Origin: Megascapheus bottae
Lineage: Eukaryota; Chordata; Mammalia; Rodentia; Geomyidae
Assembly (NCBI GenBank): GCA_024803745.1
Contig: JANJXV010000016.1
Span: 44,641,263 to 44,705,262 of the forward strand
Reading direction: 5' to 3'
Length of the DNA: 64,000 nucleotides
Each line of letters opens with the position of its first letter. Within the stretch, counting starts at the first letter, position 1. The notes beneath the pieces are model-generated. The model saw nothing but the letters and a program-made list of their open reading frames with translations. It ran no database searches and was not told the DNA's origin. This document shows, piece after piece, positions 60,555 to 64,000 of this stretch. The translations under genes and the position numbers were made by a program.

Positions 60555-61060
60555 GGACGACGAGGAGGAGGAGCAGGAGGAGCAGGAGCAGGAGGAGGAG
60601 GAGCAGGAGCAGGAGGAGGAGGAGCAGGAGGAGGAGCAGGAGGTTGTTACTGGTGAGATGAAGAGGAGGAGGAGGAGGAGGAGGAGCAGGAGGAGCAAGA
60701 GTAGGAGGAGGAGCAGGAGGAGGAGGAGCAGGAGGAAGAGCAGGAGGAGGAGCAGGAGGAGCAGGAGGAGCAGGAGCAGGAGGAGGAGGAGCAGGAGGTT
60801 GTTACTGGTGAGATGAAGAGGAGGAGGAGGAGAAGGAGGGAAAGGAGGAGGAGGAGAAGGAGGAAGAGGAAGAGGAAGAAAAGGATGAGGGGGAGGAGGA
60901 GGAGGAGGAGGAAGAGGAGGTTGTCACTGGTGAGATGAAGAGGGGGAGGAGAAGGAGAAGAGGCGGAGAGAGAGGAGGAGGAGGAGGAGAAGAGGAGGGG
61001 GAGGGGGAGGAGGGGAGGAGGAAGAGGAGGGGAGGAGGGGGAGGCTGTCCTAGGGGAGGT
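60555..61060. repeat. Purine-only GGA/GAG tract with interspersed GGTGAGATGAAG modules
   Basis: About 500 bp of G/A (with occasional GCA) built on GGA trinucleotides. A non-purine module, GGTTGTTACTGGTGAGATGA, interrupts it at about 60641, 60796 and (as GGTTGTCACTGGTGAGATGA) 60918, so the tract is also a minisatellite of roughly 120-155 bp. Related CCCCAGGTGAGA sequences lie at both ends (60537 and 61077). Ser-rich frames on the minus strand are composition artefacts. Confidence 0.9.
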
Positions 61061-63089
61061 AGAGAGGAGGAGAAGGCCCCAGGTGAGATCTGGCTGTAGC
61101 CACCACCACCTCCAGCAGCAGCAGGGCTGTGTGTAGGTCTCTCCGCCCCTCTGGCCACAACACCTCCCCTGCCTGGCTTCCCTCCAGTGCCTTGCCGGGA
61201 AACTTGGATTCAAGTAGGAGAAGGCAATGTCGTCTGTGCTTGTGCTTCTGTTTCGGTTTCCGCTTTACAGCAGCATGGGAACGGGAGAGAAGTGGATGGT
61301 GAGCTAGAATGGACCACGTGCAGACGCTGCAGTTTCCACTTGACAGAGCTCCCGTCCTGTGGGGCTCCGGGACGCTGTCCAGAGTGCTGAAGTTGGCCTG
61401 GTCCTCCCGGAACCAGGCTCCCCTGCTGCTCTCGTCCCTCCTTGCGAATACACTTTCTCTCTTCCTGGTAACCTACTCCGGCCTCCCCCCGCCCCAGGGC
61501 ACTTGGTGACTCTCCACCATGGCCCCTCGGCTCCTCCACGCAGGCCCGCCAGGCTTTCCTGGGCAGGCTGTCCTGTCATCACTCGCGCTGCGTCCGTGCC
61601 TAAGCACCTTCCCTCTGCCCTCCTGACGAGCTCATGGAGAGGTGTGGGGCGTGGGTGATGGAGCAGCAGTGAAGAGTTTGCTGGGGGCTGAGCCCCACAT
61701 TTCGATGTGGTGAGGGCCTGGCTCCAGAGGAGAGCTGTGGAAAGCCGCAGTGGCCTCCTGCCTGCTGGCAGTGCCATCTCAGCCGTGGGCTCCAGAGAAC
61801 CCTCCCGATTCTTCCCCGCTCTGATTCCAGCCTGCCTTGCTGTGGCTTCCCCAGCTGCAGGGGGGCTGTGCGATTCTCAGCCTTCGGGGGGGGGGGGCGA
61901 GGCGTCTGGAGACAGACGGGCGAATGCCTTCTCCCTTTACACAGAGAGGAAGAAACGAGCTTAGGAAACACCTGACTACAAGAGGGCAAAGCCAAATCAC
62001 ATACTACTTATAGGGAATAAAAATGCGACTTTTTTTAAGTTGGTTTTTTGTTTGTGTTTTTGCTGTTTGATGAGCACCACTAGAGGGTGCTGTGGTAAGA
62101 GGAAATCATTCAAATCACAGGGTTTTTTAAAGTAATTCCACATGCAGGACATTTGATCAATCATAATCTCTAGCTCATTTTATTTGATTAGAGATTATGC
62201 ATTTATGGAACTAAGAAGAAGTATTATTAATACCTTCATTCATGCGTTCTCTGGATTAACTGTAAGAAACGCTCACCCTACAATGGGTTCTCTCTCCTTC
62301 CTTGAAGGGTGCAGTTGGCTCACACATGAGTGGGATTTGGCCTCAACCTCCGTGCCAGTCACTGGCACAGATCCCAGCTCACATATGAGCAGTCTCATAA
62401 TTCAACGCTACTCCAGAATCGCTATGTAAATCTTAAAGACAGCACTGTAACACACAAAGGTTTATATTCTAGAACAGGGTCTAACATTTGTGCCAGTCGC
62501 GGGGCACACCTCTGCCAGCCTGCTGTCTGACGTGAGCGGGTTTCCGCTGGCAGTGGGGTTTTCGGGTCTCCTGGAGGTGGGAGAACCTCAGTGTTCAGCG
62601 CTGCCGCAATGTCACCCAACAGTCAAGATTTCAGCAGAAACCACAAGGCGTAGAAAGGATTGCGCATCTCCATATGGCGTGTGGACCGTGCACAGGGAGG
62701 CACGTGGTGGACTCTGCTTGTGAGTACCGAGGCCGGTTCAAGAGGCAGAGACGTCGGAGCGGGGCTCGAGAGGCACGGGGCATGGCGGCCAGAGGAGGTG
62801 GGCACACAGCTCCAGGCTCTCAAGGCGAAACGTGGGCTTACACAGGGCTAATTAAAAAGGTAACCATACCCTATGGGAAAGCTGAGCTGGCCAAAGTAAG
62901 GCTTGGCAAAAATGGTCCAATCGGAAGAACAGCAGCAAAGAAAAAGAGACTAAAAAACATGAACAGTTTCAGAGAAGTGGGGTGCCATTTTACATCGCAA
63001 AGTAAGGAGAATGTGTGTTCCGAGAGGAGAGAAGAAACCACGTGCAAGAAAATCCTGTATCAGCCTTTGTGACCTGGTATATTGCATAT
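61061..63089. other. Spacer, no recognisable gene
   Basis: GC-rich to 61960 with a run of 12 G at about 61886-61897, then AT-rich to 62500. Overlapping frames up to 157 codons on both strands have no recognisable domain. Confidence 0.5.
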
Positions 63090-63285
63090 ATGTTTATTTG
63101 TTTATTTGAAATAGGGGAGGGAAGGGGAAAAACAAGATGACTGGGAGCGGGTGGGGGCAGGAAAAGAGGGACAAACACACGGGAAGGGGTATCAGTGTTG
63201 GAGAAGTAATGTAGGCACTCTCTGATGAATGTAACTGTAATCCCTCTATACATTGACCTCGCAATAAAATGCAATTAAAATATCC
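63090..63285 (+). mobile_element. Diverged LINE-1 3' end
   Basis: TTATTTGAAATAGGGGAGGG, AAAACAAGATGACTGGGAGC, GGGACAAACACACGGGAAGG, GGTATCAGTGTTGGAG and ATGTAACTGTAATCCCTCTA followed by GCAATAAAATGCAATTAAAA parallel the 3' end of 33727-33919 block by block but with many differences. It is therefore an older subfamily of the same lineage. No target duplication was found. Confidence 0.72.
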
Positions 63286-63761
63286 AGCACAGGCCTGGGG
63301 TTTAATTGCACTTCCTCTCCTTGCGTTACTGCTTACACCCCTGAAGTACTGGGCCACTCCCAGGCATCACAGCTGTGGTAACAGTTCCCCGAGTGAGGGA
63401 AGGGCCTTGCAAGGGGCCCGGACGGTGGCCGTGGGGTTGAAGAAGAGCCAGCATTCACCGCAGGCTGCTGGTGTTTGGAGCAGCCATGGAGAGAGTCGGG
63501 GCCCATGGCAGGGTGTGGCAGGACACCTGTGCTGAGGACGAGAGGGGATCCCGAGCCTCCTGAGAGGCCGGGCCCCCCGTCACTGCAGGAAGTGTCCCTC
63601 AAAGCCGGCACCACCCCACCACAGTTCAATCCGGAAGACCTGCCCTGAGCCCAGCTCCACGCTCAAGGCGCTCGCGGCTGCCGGGGGCTGGTGGAGGGCG
63701 GGGATTCCGGAGCTCGTGTGTCCTCGTAAACCGGGGAGGGCACGGGACCTAACAGGACACA
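63286..63761. other. Spacer, no recognisable feature
   Basis: Unique GC-rich sequence. Short overlapping frames (60-98 codons) show no recognisable domain. Confidence 0.5.
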
Positions 63762-63808
63762 GCATGGCACAGCATGGCACAGCATGGCTCACCATGGCTC
63801 ACCATGAC
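63762..63808. repeat. Short CAGCATGGCA / CACCATGGCT repeat
   Basis: Five tandem 10-bp modules, three CAGCATGGCA/T and two CACCATGGCT/ACG forms. A short simple tandem repeat. Confidence 0.8.
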
Positions 63809-63852
63809 GTAGCCTAGCATAAACCGGGAGAGCGTCCTTTCCTCATGGAACC

Positions 63853-64000
63853 CAGCGTTTCCCCGGCCCACGGTCAGCTCCCCCCTGCCCCGTCCACCAG
63901 CCCATGGTCAGCTCCCCCCTGCCCCGTCCAGCCTCATGCCGTCCTCCTGCGTGTCCCTGCACGGGGCCTGGGCCAGCCTTTCCCCAGCCCACGGTCAGCT
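63853..64000. repeat. Possible start of another GC-rich minisatellite
   Basis: CAGCGTTTCCCCGGCCCACG at 63853 recurs as CAGCCTTTCCCCAGCCCACG at 63974 (offset 121), followed in both by GTCAGCT. Inside the first unit a GTCAGCTCCCCCCTGCCCCG block is repeated after 34 bp (about 63871 and 63905). The repeat is cut by the window end, so its extent is unknown. Confidence 0.65.

Noticed and set aside
60489..61213. Ser/Leu-rich minus-strand frames up to 188 codons
   Set aside because: They are translations of the GGA tract; there is no start context or domain.
1..64000. Telomeric hexamer array
   Set aside because: No tandem TTAGGG or CCCTAA run was noticed, so the subtelomere idea rests only on the cluster of minisatellites.
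1..64000. Endogenous retrovirus
   Set aside because: I recognised no long terminal repeats or gag/pol/env segments; the coding remnants seen belong to LINE-1.

Overview
This window looks like non-coding mammalian nuclear DNA, most likely from a rodent. The evidence is a set of tRNA/7SL-type SINEs with target-site duplications, several LINE-1 3' ends, long microsatellites, and no convincing gene. The SINE types (an ID-like tRNA element at 565-771; a 7SL-like plus tRNA-like composite at 10051-10262 and 44040-44300) remind me of squirrel-related or beaver/pocket-mouse/kangaroo-rat rodents. That narrower placement rests on memory and is tentative.

About 30 kb, close to half of the window, is three unrelated minisatellite arrays. 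Array 1 (about 2047-9789) has a 23-bp unit in roughly 335 copies. Array 2 (15641-26742) has a 40-bp unit in 277.5 copies and no net register shift from end to end. Array 3 (about 46761-58168) has a 56-bp unit, itself built from three 14/15-bp sub-repeats plus a 12-bp spacer, in roughly 200 copies. All three contain larger internal duplications: blocks of about 160 bp to 4.6 kb spacing in array 1, an approximately 3.5-kb tandem duplication in array 2, and blocks of 1120 and 1374 bp in array 3. Smaller arrays lie at 34700-34921 (about 55 bp x 4), 60555-61060 (purine-only GGA-rich tract) and 63853-64000, the last running off the window end.

Between the arrays are ordinary spacers with SINEs, L1 fragments and simple repeats. 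The clearest retrotransposon events are a SINE at 565-771 (13-bp target duplication), a composite SINE at 44040-44300 (16-bp duplication) that split an older antisense L1, an L1 at about 32050-33690 in the twin-primed (5'-inverted) arrangement, and two very short L1 3' ends at 33727-33919 and 36918-37040 with matching 3' ends and target duplications.

I recognise no protein-coding gene, structural RNA gene, CRISPR array or prokaryotic system. The very long open frames on the minus strand of array 2 (up to 2165 codons) follow from a 40-bp unit that has no stop codon in any minus-strand frame, and I treat them as probably non-coding. The concentration of unrelated long minisatellites in GC-rich sequence suggests a subtelomeric or recombination-active setting, but no telomeric hexamer tract was noticed.
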